A stretch of DNA of 64,000 bases from Streptomyces cellostaticus (GTDB lineage Bacteria; Actinomycetota; Actinomycetes; Streptomycetales; Streptomycetaceae), in NCBI RefSeq assembly GCF_001513965.1, contig NZ_KQ948040.1, forward strand, positions 1 to 64,000, read 5' to 3'. The notes beneath the pieces are model-generated. The model saw only the letters and a program-made list of their open reading frames with translations. It did not search any database and was not told where the DNA came from. Positions 38,180-47,820 of this stretch are shown here, piece after piece. Numbering within the stretch: position 1 is the first letter of the stretch; every line of letters starts with the position of its first letter. Made by a program: the position numbers and the translations under genes.

Positions 38180-39316
38180 TCAGCGCCCGTTGAACGCATC
38201 CTTCAGCCGCGAGAACAGACCCTGCTGCCCCGGCTGGAACTGCCCCGTCGGCCGCTCCTCACCCCGCAGCTTCGCCAGCTCGCGCAGCAACCGCTCCTGC
38301 TCCGGGTCGAGCTTGGTCGGGGTCGTGACCTCGACATGCACGATCAGGTCACCCCGGCCGCCGCCCCGCAGATGCGTGACACCGCGGTTGTGCAGCGGGA
38401 TCGACTGCCCGGACTGCGTACCGGGCCGGATGTCGACCTCCTCCATGCCGTCCAGCGTCTCCAGCGGCACCTTGGTGCCGAGGGCCGCCGCGGTCATCGG
38501 GATGGTGACCGTGCAGTGCAGGTCGTCGCCGCGCCGCTGGAAGGTCTGGTGCGGCAGCTCGTGGATCTCGACGTACAGGTCGCCGGCCGGACCGCCACCG
38601 GGGCCGACCTCGCCCTCGCCGGCGAGCTGGATCCGGGTGCCGTTGTCGACACCGGCCGGGATCTTCACGGTGAGGGTGCGACGCGAGCGCACGCGCCCGT
38701 CGCCCGCGCACTCCGGGCACGGCGTCGGCACGACCGTACCGAAGCCCTGGCACTGGGGGCAGGGGCGGGAGGTCATGACCTGGCCCAGGAAGGACCGGGT
38801 GACCTGCGAGACCTCACCGCGGCCGCGGCACATGTCACACGTCTGGGCGGACGTGCCCGGAGCCGCGCCTTCACCGTTGCAGGTGTTGCAGACAACGGCC
38901 GTGTCGACGTGGATGTCCTTGGTCGTCCCGAAGGCCGCCTCGTCCAGCTCGATCTCGATCCGGATCATCGCGTCCTGGCCGCGCCGGGTGCGCGAGCGCG
39001 GCCCGCGCTGCGACGCCGTACCGAAGAACGCGTCCATGATGTCGGAGAAGTTGCCGAAGCCACCGGCCCCGAAGCCGCCCGCACCGGCGCCGCCCGACTG
39101 GGAGAGCGGGTCGCCGCCGAGGTCGTAGACCTGCTTCTTCTGCGGGTCCGACAGCACCTCGTAAGCGGCGTTGATCTCCTTGAACCGCTCCTGGGTCTTC
39201 GGGTCGGGGTTGACGTCCGGGTGCAGCTCGCGCGCGAGCCGACGGAACGCCTTCTTGATCTCATCCTGCGACGCGTCGCGGCGCACGCCGAGAACGGCGT
39301 AGTAGTCCGTGGCCAC
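38180..39316 (-). CDS. dnaJ: Chaperone DnaJ (zinc-finger J protein)
   Basis: This is a DnaK co-chaperone of 378 residues. The J domain (about 1-70) has the HPD motif in RELHPDVNPD. A Gly-rich segment follows. The zinc domain has CNTCNGEGA, CDMCRGRGE, CPQCQGFGT and CPECAGDGR. The GTG start directly abuts the hrcA stop codon. It shares the HrcA-regulated transcript, so it is the second dnaJ (with hrcA) of the genus rather than the dnaK-operon copy. Confidence 0.97.
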   Translation of the reverse strand: MATDYYAVLGVRRDASQDEIKKAFRRLARELHPDVNPDPKTQERFKEINAAYEVLSDPQKKQVYDLGGDPLSQSGGAGAGGFGAGGFGNFSDIMDAFFGTASQRGPRSRTRRGQDAMIRIEIELDEAAFGTTKDIHVDTAVVCNTCNGEGAAPGTSAQTCDMCRGRGEVSQVTRSFLGQVMTSRPCPQCQGFGTVVPTPCPECAGDGRVRSRRTLTVKIPAGVDNGTRIQLAGEGEVGPGGGPAGDLYVEIHELPHQTFQRRGDDLHCTVTIPMTAAALGTKVPLETLDGMEEVDIRPGTQSGQSIPLHNRGVTHLRGGGRGDLIVHVEVTTPTKLDPEQERLLRELAKLRGEERPTGQFQPGQQGLFSRLKDAFNGR

Positions 39317-40333
39317 TTACGACTCCGCCAGGATCTGTCCGACGTACCGTGCCACTGCGCGTACCGCTCCCATCGTTCCCGGGTAGTCCATGCGGGTCGG
39401 TCCGACCACGCCGAGCTTGGCAACCGCCTCGCCGCCCGAACCGTAGCCGACCGACACGACGGAGGTTGAGTTGAGTCCTTCATGGGCGTTCTCGTGCCCG
39501 ATGCGCACGGTCATGCCCGGATCCTTCGCCTCGCCGAGGAGCTTGAGGAGCACGACCTGCTCCTCCAGGGCCTCCAGGACGGGCCGGATCATGACGGGGA
39601 AGTCGTGTCCGAAGCGGGTGAGATTGGCGGTTCCGCCGATCATCAGCCGCTCCTCGTTCTCCTCGACCAGTGTCTCCAGCAGTGTGGAGAGCACCATGGA
39701 GACCGTACCGCGGTCCTCGGCCTCGAAGGCTTCCGGCAGGTCCTCGACCAGTCTCGGCACGTCGGCGAAGCGACGGCCCGCGACCCGGCTGTTCAGCCGT
39801 GCCCGCAGATCCGCCAGGGACGCCTCGCCGAACGGCGCCGGGCAGTCGACCATCCGCTGCTCGACCCGGCCGGTGTCCGTGATCAGCACGAGCATCACGC
39901 GCGCGGGCGCGAGCGAGAGCAGCTCCACATGCCGCACGGTGGACCGGGTCAGGGACGGGTACTGCACGACGGCGACCTGCCGGGTCAGCTGCGCGAGCAG
40001 CCGCACCGTCCGCGCCACCACGTCGTCGAGATCGACGGCGCCCTCGAGGAAGTTCTGGATCGCCCGCCGTTCGGGCGCCGTCATCGGCTTGACGCCCGCG
40101 AGCTTGTCCACGAAGAGCCGGTAGCCCTTGTCGGTGGGGATGCGCCCGGCACTCGTGTGCGGCTGGGCGATGAACCCCTCGTCCTCCAGGGCCGCCATGT
40201 CGTTGCGCACGGTCGCCGGGGAGACGCCGAGGTTGTGCCGCTCGGTGAGCGCCTTCGACCCCACCGGCTCCTCGGTGCCCACGTAGTCCTGGACGATGGC
40301 GCGCAGCACCTGAAGCCTGCGTTCACTCAGCAT
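39317..40333 (-). CDS. hrcA: Heat-inducible repressor HrcA
   Basis: HrcA represses groE and its own operon through CIRCE. At 338 residues it has the winged helix [29 protein letters not shown] at the N terminus and [19 protein letters not shown] as recognition region, and the C-terminal GAF-like domain. A perfect CIRCE lies 48 bp upstream. dnaJ follows immediately. Confidence 0.97.
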   Translation of the reverse strand: MLSERRLQVLRAIVQDYVGTEEPVGSKALTERHNLGVSPATVRNDMAALEDEGFIAQPHTSAGRIPTDKGYRLFVDKLAGVKPMTAPERRAIQNFLEGAVDLDDVVARTVRLLAQLTRQVAVVQYPSLTRSTVRHVELLSLAPARVMLVLITDTGRVEQRMVDCPAPFGEASLADLRARLNSRVAGRRFADVPRLVEDLPEAFEAEDRGTVSMVLSTLLETLVEENEERLMIGGTANLTRFGHDFPVMIRPVLEALEEQVVLLKLLGEAKDPGMTVRIGHENAHEGLNSTSVVSVGYGSGGEAVAKLGVVGPTRMDYPGTMGAVRAVARYVGQILAES

Positions 40334-40381
40334 CCGCGCACACCTCCAGCATGTCGTCCCCTAGGCCCTTCGGTCGTCTGC

Positions 40382-40408
40382 CTGGCACTCTGCGTGTCCG
40401 AGTGCCAG
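40382..40408. promoter_or_regulatory. CIRCE operator
   Basis: CTGGCACTC-N9-GAGTGCCAG, a perfect 9-9-9 inverted repeat, is the binding site for HrcA. It sits between the divergent hrcA and MBL-hydrolase genes. Confidence 0.95.
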
Positions 40409-40494
40409 AGTTCCCCGGCCCAGTGTACGGCCGTGGGGTACTGACTGGGCAAGGTCGGTGCCGCCTTACCTGGTTGAACGGCTAGCGTCGCGGT

Positions 40495-41229
40495 ATGACG
40501 GCGACTTGGGAAGAGCTGGGGTGGGAGCGGCTGGCCGCAGGGGTGGGGCGGTGCCGACTGCCCGGCTGGGACTGCACCGTGGGCCTGGTCCTCGGCGAGG
40601 GTACGGCGCTGGTGGTGGACTCCGGGTCGAGCCTGGCCGAGGGCGCGCGGGTGCGGGAACAGGCGCAGCGGCTCGCGGGCCGCCGTGTGACTCATCTCGC
40701 GCTCACCCACCCGCACTTCGACCACGTCTTCGGTGCGGCCGCGTTCGCCGGGGCGGAGGTGTACGGCGCGGTGGGCCTCGACGCGGTGTTCGCGTACGAG
40801 CGCGAGGAGATGCGCCTGGACGCGATCCGGAACGGCCTGCCGGCGGCGGACGCAGAGGAGGCGGTGGACGCCCTCGCCCCTCCCCGTCACCTGGTGTCCG
40901 GCGAGTGGACCCTGGACCTCGGCGACGGCCGCCAGGCCCTGCTGGCCAACGTGGGCCCCGGCCACACGGCCCACGATCTCGCGGTGCTCGTCCCCGGCTC
41001 GGTCTCCGGTGGGCCGGAGATCGTCTTCTGCGGCGACCTGGTGGAGGAGTCCGGCGCACCCCAGGCGGGCCCGGACGCCGTACCGTCCCGCTGGCCCGAC
41101 GCCCTGGACCGGCTGCTCGCCCTCGGCGGTGAGGACGCACAGTACGTGCCCGGTCACGGAGCGGTGGTGGACGCGGCGTTCGTACGACGGCAACGCGACG
41201 AGCTGGCAGCGCGTTTCGGCGTGTCGTGA
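40495..41229 (+). CDS. MBL-fold metallo-hydrolase
   Basis: This is a 244-residue metallo-beta-lactamase-fold hydrolase. Zinc ligands are in LALTHPHFDHVFGAAAF (HxHxDH form), PGHTAHDLAVLV and YVPGHGAVVD. It resembles the flavin-free glyoxalase II-like group. It is divergent from hrcA across the CIRCE site, so it might be heat-responsive; that is inference. The substrate is unknown. Confidence 0.9.
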   Translation: MTATWEELGWERLAAGVGRCRLPGWDCTVGLVLGEGTALVVDSGSSLAEGARVREQAQRLAGRRVTHLALTHPHFDHVFGAAAFAGAEVYGAVGLDAVFAYEREEMRLDAIRNGLPAADAEEAVDALAPPRHLVSGEWTLDLGDGRQALLANVGPGHTAHDLAVLVPGSVSGGPEIVFCGDLVEESGAPQAGPDAVPSRWPDALDRLLALGGEDAQYVPGHGAVVDAAFVRRQRDELAARFGVS

Positions 41230-41263
41230 GCCCGGGTCCCCCGCTTCTCCTATCGTCATCCGA

Positions 41264-42070
41264 ATGCGCCAGTACTCCCCCGACCTGACCCCGCCGTGGA
41301 AGAAGCCCAAGCCGGTGCCGGAGGTGCCGGCCGAGCCGGGGCTGGTGGTGGAGGAGCCCGGTACCGGGTTCTGCGGGGCGGTGATCCGCTGCGAGGCGGG
41401 CACGGTGACGCTGGAGGACCGCTTCGGCAAGCACCGGGTGTTCCCGCTGGAGCCGCGCGGCTTCCTGCTGGAGGGGCGGGTGGTGACGCTCGTACGGCCG
41501 TCGTCCTCGGCTCCGGTACGGCCCACCCGTACGGCCTCCGGTTCGCTCGCCGTCCCCGGCGCCCGTGCGCGCGTGGCCCGCGCCGGCCGCATCTACGTCG
41601 AGGGCCGGCACGACGCCGAGCTGGTCGAGCGGGTGTGGGGCGACGACCTGCGCATCGAGGGCGTGGTCGTGGAGTACCTGGAGGGCGTGGACGACCTGCC
41701 GTCGATCGTGGCGGAGTTCGGTCCGGGCCCGGACGCGCGGCTGGGCGTGCTCGTGGACCACTTGGTGCCGGGCAGCAAGGAATGGCGCATCGCGGAGTCC
41801 GTGACCAGCGAACACGCCCTGGTGGTCGGCCACCCGTACATCGACATCTGGGAGGCGGTGAAGCCGTCGTCGCTGGGGATTCCCGGCTGGCCCCGGGTGC
41901 CGCGCGGGCAGGACTGGAAGACGGGGGTGTGCCGGGCGCTGGGGTGGCCGGAGAACACGGGGGCGGCCTGGCAGGGGATCTTGTCGCGGGTGCGGTCCTA
42001 CAAGGATCTGGAGCCGGAGTTGCTGGGGCGGGTGGAGGAGCTGATCGACTTCGTCACCGCGCCGGAGTGA
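41264..42070 (+). CDS. DUF3097-family protein
   Basis: This is a 268-residue protein conserved in actinobacteria. The N terminus MRQYSPDLTPPWKKPKPVPEV, the block GFCGAVIRCEAGTVTLEDRFGKHRVFPL, and the TOPRIM-like region RIYVEGRHDAELVERVWGDDLRIEGVVVEYLEGVDDLPSIV support the family call. The latter has the Glu and acidic pair expected of a TOPRIM fold, so a nucleic-acid role is possible but not shown. It begins 34 bp after the MBL gene. Confidence 0.9.
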   Translation: MRQYSPDLTPPWKKPKPVPEVPAEPGLVVEEPGTGFCGAVIRCEAGTVTLEDRFGKHRVFPLEPRGFLLEGRVVTLVRPSSSAPVRPTRTASGSLAVPGARARVARAGRIYVEGRHDAELVERVWGDDLRIEGVVVEYLEGVDDLPSIVAEFGPGPDARLGVLVDHLVPGSKEWRIAESVTSEHALVVGHPYIDIWEAVKPSSLGIPGWPRVPRGQDWKTGVCRALGWPENTGAAWQGILSRVRSYKDLEPELLGRVEELIDFVTAPE

Positions 42071-42326
42071 TCCCGGCCGCCGCCTCTCGGGTGCGCTGCC
42101 GGTGGCCCGCGCGATCCGGTGCGCCCAGGTACCGCCAGGGCTGCTCTACGGGCCCGAGCCACAGCGGACGCGGCACCCAGCGCCGGAGCGCCTTCTCGTG
42201 CGAGGCGCGCTGGTGCCTGATGTCGATGCGGTAGCGCAGGCGCGGCAGCCCGGGCCGCAGGGGCGTGGCGTCCGGGACGAACTCCCACAGCAGGGGGTCG
42301 TCGCGGTCGATCGCGTCCTTCGGCAC
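42054..42326 (-). CDS. Small hypothetical protein
   Basis: This is a possible 90-residue protein starting at a GTG (PKDAIDRDDPLLWEFVPD) and ending in an Arg/Ala-rich tail that overlaps the DUF3097 stop. No family is recognised and no Shine-Dalgarno is apparent. The composition (several Trp, DRDDPLLWEF) is more protein-like than a random frame. It is offered at modest confidence. Confidence 0.45.
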   Translation of the reverse strand: MPKDAIDRDDPLLWEFVPDATPLRPGLPRLRYRIDIRHQRASHEKALRRWVPRPLWLGPVEQPWRYLGAPDRAGHRQRTREAAAGITPAR

Positions 42327-42403
42327 AGCTCGACGGTGTACACTGCCGCCCCCTTGGTTAGGGACCGAACCGGCGTTCTGCACCGATTCACCCGCCGGAG
42401 TGA

Positions 42404-43636
42404 TCAGTCCACCAAGTCCCGCACCACCGCGTCCGCCAGCAGCCGCCCCCGCAGGGTCAGCACCGCCAGCCCCTCCTCGTACGGACCGGACTCCAGCAGC
42501 CCCTCCGCCAGCGCCCGCCGGGACGCTGCAAGCCCCTCCTCCTTCAGGAGCGACAGCGGGACGCCCTCCCGCAGCCGCAGCTCCAGCAGGATCCGCTCCA
42601 CCCGCCGGTCCTCGTCGGACAGCAGTTCCCGGCCCGCGCCTGGCGAGCGGCCGGAGGCGAGGGCCGCCGCGTACGCGCCCGGATGCTTGACGTTCCACCA
42701 CCGCACCCCGCCCACGTGCGAGTGCGCCCCGGGGCCCGCGCCCCACCAGTCCGCGCCCCGCCAGTACAGCTCGTTGTGCAGGCAGCGCCCCGCCTCCGAG
42801 GTGGCCCAGTTGGACACCTCGTACCAGTCGAAGCCCGCCGCGGACAGCATCTCCTCGGCGATCAGATAGCGGTCGGCGTGGACGTCGTCGTCCGTCATCG
42901 GGACCTCGCCCCGGCGGATGCGGCGGGCGAGCTGCGTGCCCTCCTCCACGATCAGGGCGTACGCGCTGATGTGGTCCGGTCCCGCCCCGATCGCCGCGTC
43001 CAGCGAGGACCGCCAGTCGTCGTCCGACTCCCCCGGCGTGCCGTAGATCAGGTCGAGGTTGACGTGCTCGAAGCCGGCCGCGCGCGCCTCTCCCACGCAC
43101 GCCTCGGGGCGGCCCGGGGTGTGCGTCCGGTCGAGGATCTTCAGCACATGCTGTTTCGCGCTCTGCATGCCGAAGGAGATCCGGTTGAAGCCGCCTTCGC
43201 GCAGGGTGGCGAGGTAGGCCGGGTCGACCGACTCCGGGTTCGCCTCCGTCGTGATCTCCGCGTCCGGCGCCAGACCGAACTCGTCGCGGATCGCGCCCAG
43301 CATGCGTACGAGATCGTCGGCGGCCAGCAGCGTCGGCGTGCCCCCGCCCACGAAGACCGTACGGGCCTCGCGCGGGTCGTCGCCCAGTACCTTCCGGGCC
43401 AGACGGATCTCGTCGGTCAGCGTGTCCGCGTAGTTGTCCCGGGAGGCGAGCACTCCGCCCGAGCCGCGCAGCTCGGTGGCGGTGTAGGTGTTGAAGTCGC
43501 AGTAACCGCAGCGGGTGGCGCAGTACGGGACGTGCAGGTAGAACCCGAGGGGTCGGTCGGCGGCGCCGGCGAGCGCGGAGGGGGGCAGCGCGCCGTCGTC
43601 GGGGACGGGCTCACCGTCGGGGAGTGCGGAAGGCAT
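42404..43636 (-). CDS. hemW: HemW-like radical SAM protein
   Basis: This protein belongs to the radical SAM group related to coproporphyrinogen III oxidase HemN; members of this position are heme chaperones (HemW). At 410 residues it has the cluster motif YCATRCGYCDFNTY and FVGGGTPTLL as the SAM-binding segment. The HemN C-terminal domain (LELRLREGVPLSLL) follows. It lacks the N-terminal extra residues of true HemN oxidases. The start is taken at MPSAL; an in-frame ATG three codons upstream is possible. Confidence 0.93.
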   Translation of the reverse strand: MPSALPDGEPVPDDGALPPSALAGAADRPLGFYLHVPYCATRCGYCDFNTYTATELRGSGGVLASRDNYADTLTDEIRLARKVLGDDPREARTVFVGGGTPTLLAADDLVRMLGAIRDEFGLAPDAEITTEANPESVDPAYLATLREGGFNRISFGMQSAKQHVLKILDRTHTPGRPEACVGEARAAGFEHVNLDLIYGTPGESDDDWRSSLDAAIGAGPDHISAYALIVEEGTQLARRIRRGEVPMTDDDVHADRYLIAEEMLSAAGFDWYEVSNWATSEAGRCLHNELYWRGADWWGAGPGAHSHVGGVRWWNVKHPGAYAAALASGRSPGAGRELLSDEDRRVERILLELRLREGVPLSLLKEEGLAASRRALAEGLLESGPYEEGLAVLTLRGRLLADAVVRDLVD

Positions 43637-43663
43637 GTCCTCCATTGTCCCGTACGACGGCGG

Positions 43664-45490
43664 TTACTCCGCCTGGAGCACCAGGAGGGCGAGGTCGTCC
43701 TCCGGCAGGCCGCCGCCGAAGTCGTGCACCAGGCGGCGGATCCTTTCCGCGATCAGCTCGGCGCTCAGGCCCGTACAGCCGGACAGGGCCCGCGCGAGCC
43801 CGTCGCCGTCGTCGAACTGGCGGGAGCCGGAGCGCCGCTCGGTCACCCCGTCGGTGACGCACAGCAGGCTGTCGCCGGGCCGCAGGTCGATGGTCTCACT
43901 GGTGTACGTCTCGTCCTCGACCACCCCGAGCAGGGTCTGCGGCCGGGCGGCGGTGCGCACCTCGCCGTCGGGGCGCAGGACCAGCGGCAGTGGGTGTCCG
44001 GCCGAGGCGAGGGTGCAGCGGACGCCGTCGTCGTGCGGGGTCAGCTCGCCGTAGAGGAGGGACAGGAAGCGGGTCTGCGGGCCGTCCCCGGGGGCCACGG
44101 GCCGGCCGCCGGCGGCGACCAGGGCGCGGGCGGCCGCGTCGGCGGCCTCGGTGGCGTCGTCCAGGAGGAGCTGGTTGAGGCGGTCGAGGACGTCGGCGAC
44201 CCGGTAGCCCTCGCGGGCGAGCAGACGCAGCCAGGGGCGGGCGAGCCCGATCACGACCGCCGCCTCGGGGCCCTTGCCCTGTACGTCGCCGACCGCGAAG
44301 CACCAGCGGCCGTCGCCCGCCGGGAAGAGGTCGTAGAAGTCGCCGCTCGGGCCGCCCTTGTCGCAGGGCTCGTAGACGAGCGCGCTGCGCATTCCGGGGA
44401 TCTCGGCGACCGCGCCGGGCAGCAGGCCGCGCTGCAGGACGGCACTGATGGTGGCCTGCCGGGCGTACTGGCGGGCCGCGCCGATGGCGAGGGCCACCCG
44501 GCGGCTGAGGTCCTCGACCAGACCGGTGACCTCGTCGGGAAAGCTGAGCAGCCCGCACCGCCCGATGACCAGCGTGCCCAGCGGACGGCCGCCCGCTATG
44601 AGCCGGTACGCGAGTGCGGTGCCGTCGGCGCCCTGCGGGCCGAGCGCGTCACCGGGCCAGGGGTACGGCTCCGGGCCGGAGCGCAGTCCGTCGCGCGGGC
44701 ACGGCGGGTCCTTCTCCAGGGCGCGGGTCAGTTCCTCGATCCGGCTCTCGCTGGCGTGCCACACGCGTGCGGGCGCGCCGCCGTCTCCGCCGCGCGCACT
44801 CGCCTCGTCCTCCAGCCACACCGCGCACCAGTCGGCGAGCCGGGGCACGATCAGCTGCCCGGTGAGGGCGGCGACCAGGTTCTCGTCCAGCTGTCCGGCG
44901 AGCAGGTCGGAGGCCTCGGCGAGAAAGGACAGCGCGCCCCGGCCCAGCCAGTCCCGGTCGGCTCCGGGGCGCTGCGGCTGCGGGGCGAGCGCCTCGGCGG
45001 TCTCCAGGGCGGGGACCGGTGCGGGCTCGTCCGGCTCGTCCCGGCCGCCGGGCGGCAGCCGCGCCCACACCGTCTTGGTGCCGGTGCGGTAGGTGACGCC
45101 CCAGGACTCGGCGAGGGTGGCGACCAGGCGCAGGCCGCGCCCGTGGTCGGAGATCTCGTACGGTGCCTCGCCGCCCGAAGGGTCGCGCGGGGCGCGCGCG
45201 GGGTGGTGGTCACGCACCTCCACCACGAACGCGCCGCTCTCCTCCAGCCGCCAGTCCACCTCCACCTCGGTGCCCGCGTGCACGACGGCGTTGGTGACCA
45301 GTTCGCTGACGACGGCCATGGCGTCGTCGGCGAGCCGCGCGCAGATCTCGGGGGCATCGGTGAACGCCGTGCGCAGCAGCGCGCGGGCAGCCCCCGGCGC
45401 GAGGGGGCTGCCGGGCAGGGTGGCGTGCCCCTGAGCCCCTCGGGCGTGGGTCTCGTTCTCCCGCTGCATCGGTATGGCCGCCATGTCCAT
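43664..45490 (-). CDS. SpoIIE-type phosphatase with anti-sigma ATPase domain
   Basis: This is a 608-residue regulatory protein. Order: an HATPase domain of anti-sigma type (about 40-140; VVSELVTNAVVHAGTEVEVDW and DHGRGLRLVATLAESWGV), a GAF-like segment (about 190-360), and a PP2C/SpoIIE phosphatase domain (about 380-605; GPSGDFYDLFPAGDGRWCFAVGDVQGKG, LTPHDDGVRCTLASAGHPLPLVLRPDG, LLCVTDGVTERR). Such proteins act in partner switching on anti-sigma antagonists. No membrane segment is present. Start chosen at MDMAAIP. Confidence 0.93.
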   Translation of the reverse strand: MDMAAIPMQRENETHARGAQGHATLPGSPLAPGAARALLRTAFTDAPEICARLADDAMAVVSELVTNAVVHAGTEVEVDWRLEESGAFVVEVRDHHPARAPRDPSGGEAPYEISDHGRGLRLVATLAESWGVTYRTGTKTVWARLPPGGRDEPDEPAPVPALETAEALAPQPQRPGADRDWLGRGALSFLAEASDLLAGQLDENLVAALTGQLIVPRLADWCAVWLEDEASARGGDGGAPARVWHASESRIEELTRALEKDPPCPRDGLRSGPEPYPWPGDALGPQGADGTALAYRLIAGGRPLGTLVIGRCGLLSFPDEVTGLVEDLSRRVALAIGAARQYARQATISAVLQRGLLPGAVAEIPGMRSALVYEPCDKGGPSGDFYDLFPAGDGRWCFAVGDVQGKGPEAAVVIGLARPWLRLLAREGYRVADVLDRLNQLLLDDATEAADAAARALVAAGGRPVAPGDGPQTRFLSLLYGELTPHDDGVRCTLASAGHPLPLVLRPDGEVRTAARPQTLLGVVEDETYTSETIDLRPGDSLLCVTDGVTERRSGSRQFDDGDGLARALSGCTGLSAELIAERIRRLVHDFGGGLPEDDLALLVLQAE

Positions 45491-45617
45491 GCGGCCAGGG
45501 TGACAGACCGACCCCATGGATAAGCGCAGAGTCACCGAAGCGACCAGCAACGCATGCGAACTGTGCTACTGGAGGACAGTTTCGAACGCGATGTGAAGCG
45601 AGCCGTAAGAGGGGGGC

Positions 45618-45675
45618 GGGGAACTGCGCGACCAGCCGCGGACGGCCCGCAACGGCTCAACGACGCGCAGTCCCC
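45618..45675. repeat. Dispersed Streptomyces-type palindromic repeat, copy 2
   Basis: GGGGAACTGCGCG (45618-45630) and CGCGCAGTCCCC (45664-45675) are inverted with one mismatch/bulge, enclosing GACCAGCC and ACGGCCCGCA. The left segment matches copy 1 at 31456. It lies just past the acyl-CoA synthetase stop, where it could be a terminator or a repeated element. Confidence 0.6.
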
Positions 45676-45683
45676 CTCAGGGC

Positions 45684-47558
45684 CTACGACTCCCGCGTCC
45701 CCGCGTACATCTCGTCGATGAGGTGCCGGTACTCCCGCTCGACAACAGGCCGCTTCAGCTTCAGGCTCGGCGTGATCTCACCGTGCTCCACGTCCAGGTC
45801 GCGCGGCAGCAGCCGGAACTTCTTGATCGTCTGCCAGCGCTGAAGACCGGTGTTGAGTTCCCGCACATAGCCGTCGACCAGCTCCACCGTCTGCGGCGCC
45901 GCGACGACCTCGGCGTACGACTTGCCGTCCAAGCCGTTCTCCTTCGCCCACTGGAGGATCGCGATCTCGTCCAGGGCGATGAGAGCGGTGCAGTAGTTCC
46001 GGTCGGCGCCGTGCACCAGGATGTTGGAGACGTACGGGCACACCGCCTTGAACTGGCCCTCGACCTCGGCGGGGGCGACGTACTTGCCGCCGGAGGTCTT
46101 GATGAGGTCCTTCTTGCGGTCGGTGATGCGCAGGTAGCCGTCGGGCGACAGCTCGCCGATGTCGCCGGTGTGGAACCAGCCGTCGGACTCCAGCACCTCG
46201 GCGGTCTTCTCGGGCTGCTGGTGGTAGCCGTCCATGATGCCGGGGCCGCGCAGCAGGATCTCGCCGTCGTCGGCGATGCGGACCTCGGTGCCGGGCAGCG
46301 GCTTGCCGACGGTGCCGGTGCGGTAGGCCTCGCCGGGGTTGACGAACGAGGCGGCGGAGGTCTCGGTGAGGCCGTAGCCCTCCAGGACGTGGATGCCGGC
46401 GCCGGCGAAGAAGTAGCCGATCTCCGGGGAGAGCGCGGAGGCGCCGGAGACGCAGGCGCGCAGCCGGCCGCCGAAGGCCTCGCGCAGTTTGGCGTAGACG
46501 AGCGCGTCGGCGGCCTTGTGCTTGGCCGCGAGACCGAAGGGCACGGTGCGGTTGCCGGTGCGCCGGAAGTTGTCCTGGCTGGCCTTGGCGTACTCGCGGG
46601 CGACCTCGGCGGCCCACTGGAAGATCTTGTACTTGGCCCCGCCGCCCTCGCGGGCCTTGGCCACGACGCCGTTGTAGACCTTCTCGAAGATGCGCGGCAC
46701 GGCCGCCATGTACGTCGGCTGCACCACCGGGAGGTTCTCGATGATCTTGTCGACGCGCCCGTCGACGGCGGTGACGTGGCCGACCTCGATCTGGCCGGAG
46801 GTGAGCACCTTGCCGAACACGTGGGCGAGCGGCAGCCAGAGGTACTGCACGTCCTCGCCGCTGATCAGGCCGGTCGCGGCGATGGCCTTCGCCATGTACG
46901 CCCAGTTGTCGTGCGGCAGACGCACGCCCTTGGGGCGGCCGGTGGTGCCGGAGGTGTAGATGAGGGTGGCGAGCTGGTCCTTGGTGATCGCGCCGACCCG
47001 CTCCTTGATCAGCTCGGGGTGCTTGTCCAGATAGGCGGCACCGCGCTGCTCCAGCTCGGTGAGGGTGGTCACCCAGTCGTTCGTCTCGACGCCGGCCGGG
47101 TCGATCACCACGACCTTGGTCAGCGCGGGCAGCTCGCCGCGCTTCTCCACCGCCTTGGCGAGCTGGGCCGCGTCCTCGGCGATCAGCACCCGGCTCTCGG
47201 AGTCGGAGAGGATGAACGCCGACTCGTCGGCGTTGGTCTGCGGGTAGACGGTCGTGGTGGCGCCGCCCGCGCACATGATGCCGAGGTCGGCGAGGACCCA
47301 CTCGACGCGGGTCGAGGAGGCGAGCGCCACCCGCTGCTCCGGCTGCACGCCCAGTTCGATGAGCCCGGCGGCGATCGCGTACACCCGCTGCGCCGCCTCG
47401 CCCCAGCTCAGCGACTTCCAGTCGTCGGGGCCCTGGCCGGAGGCCGGCGGGACGGGGTAGCGGTAGGCCTCGGCGTCCGGTGTGGCCGCCACGCGCTCCA
47501 GGAAGAGGGCCGCCACGGACGGCGGACGGTTCTCGATCAGGGTCTGTGTGTCGCTCAC
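45684..47558 (-). CDS. Long-chain acyl-CoA synthetase
   Basis: This is a 624-residue AMP-forming acyl-CoA ligase. The P-loop-like AMP motif is TLIYTSGTTGRPKGVRLPHDN, A5 is LEGYGLTETSAASFVNPG, and A8 is GDIGELSPDGYLRITDRKKDLIKTSGGKYVAPAEVEGQ. It activates fatty acids for degradation or lipid synthesis. A strong palindrome lies about 80 bp upstream of its start, suggesting control by a lipid-responsive TetR-type repressor. Confidence 0.94.
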   Translation of the reverse strand: MSDTQTLIENRPPSVAALFLERVAATPDAEAYRYPVPPASGQGPDDWKSLSWGEAAQRVYAIAAGLIELGVQPEQRVALASSTRVEWVLADLGIMCAGGATTTVYPQTNADESAFILSDSESRVLIAEDAAQLAKAVEKRGELPALTKVVVIDPAGVETNDWVTTLTELEQRGAAYLDKHPELIKERVGAITKDQLATLIYTSGTTGRPKGVRLPHDNWAYMAKAIAATGLISGEDVQYLWLPLAHVFGKVLTSGQIEVGHVTAVDGRVDKIIENLPVVQPTYMAAVPRIFEKVYNGVVAKAREGGGAKYKIFQWAAEVAREYAKASQDNFRRTGNRTVPFGLAAKHKAADALVYAKLREAFGGRLRACVSGASALSPEIGYFFAGAGIHVLEGYGLTETSAASFVNPGEAYRTGTVGKPLPGTEVRIADDGEILLRGPGIMDGYHQQPEKTAEVLESDGWFHTGDIGELSPDGYLRITDRKKDLIKTSGGKYVAPAEVEGQFKAVCPYVSNILVHGADRNYCTALIALDEIAILQWAKENGLDGKSYAEVVAAPQTVELVDGYVRELNTGLQRWQTIKKFRLLPRDLDVEHGEITPSLKLKRPVVEREYRHLIDEMYAGTRES

Positions 47559-47637
47559 GACATCCTCCGGGGCCCGCGACAGTGCGGCTGGCTCAAGTGC
47601 GGCTGGGTTAACTCACGGTGGGGTTCGCGCTTGTTGT

Positions 47638-47652
47638 TTAACTCGCGAGTAA
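47638..47652. promoter_or_regulatory. Palindrome TTAACTCGCGAGTAA upstream of the acyl-CoA synthetase
   Basis: A perfect ACTCGCGAGT core with partial TTA/TAA extension lies about 80 bp before the gene start. A half-site TTAACTCACGG lies about 30 bp nearer the gene. The pattern suits a TetR-family operator; the regulator is not in this window. Confidence 0.5.
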
Positions 47653-47820
47653 CTATCGAGCAGGGATCAGAGTAAGGCGCGACCGGCCGCTGCGTAAGGG
47701 GCATCGGCCTGTCACTTTCCACTCAGAGCGACGCTACGCACGCGTAGGGGCCCGCCACGCTTTCGCACGACGAGCCCCCGTTGTACCCGGTTTGCGAGCG
47801 CAAGCCGTGGTTACCCGCGG

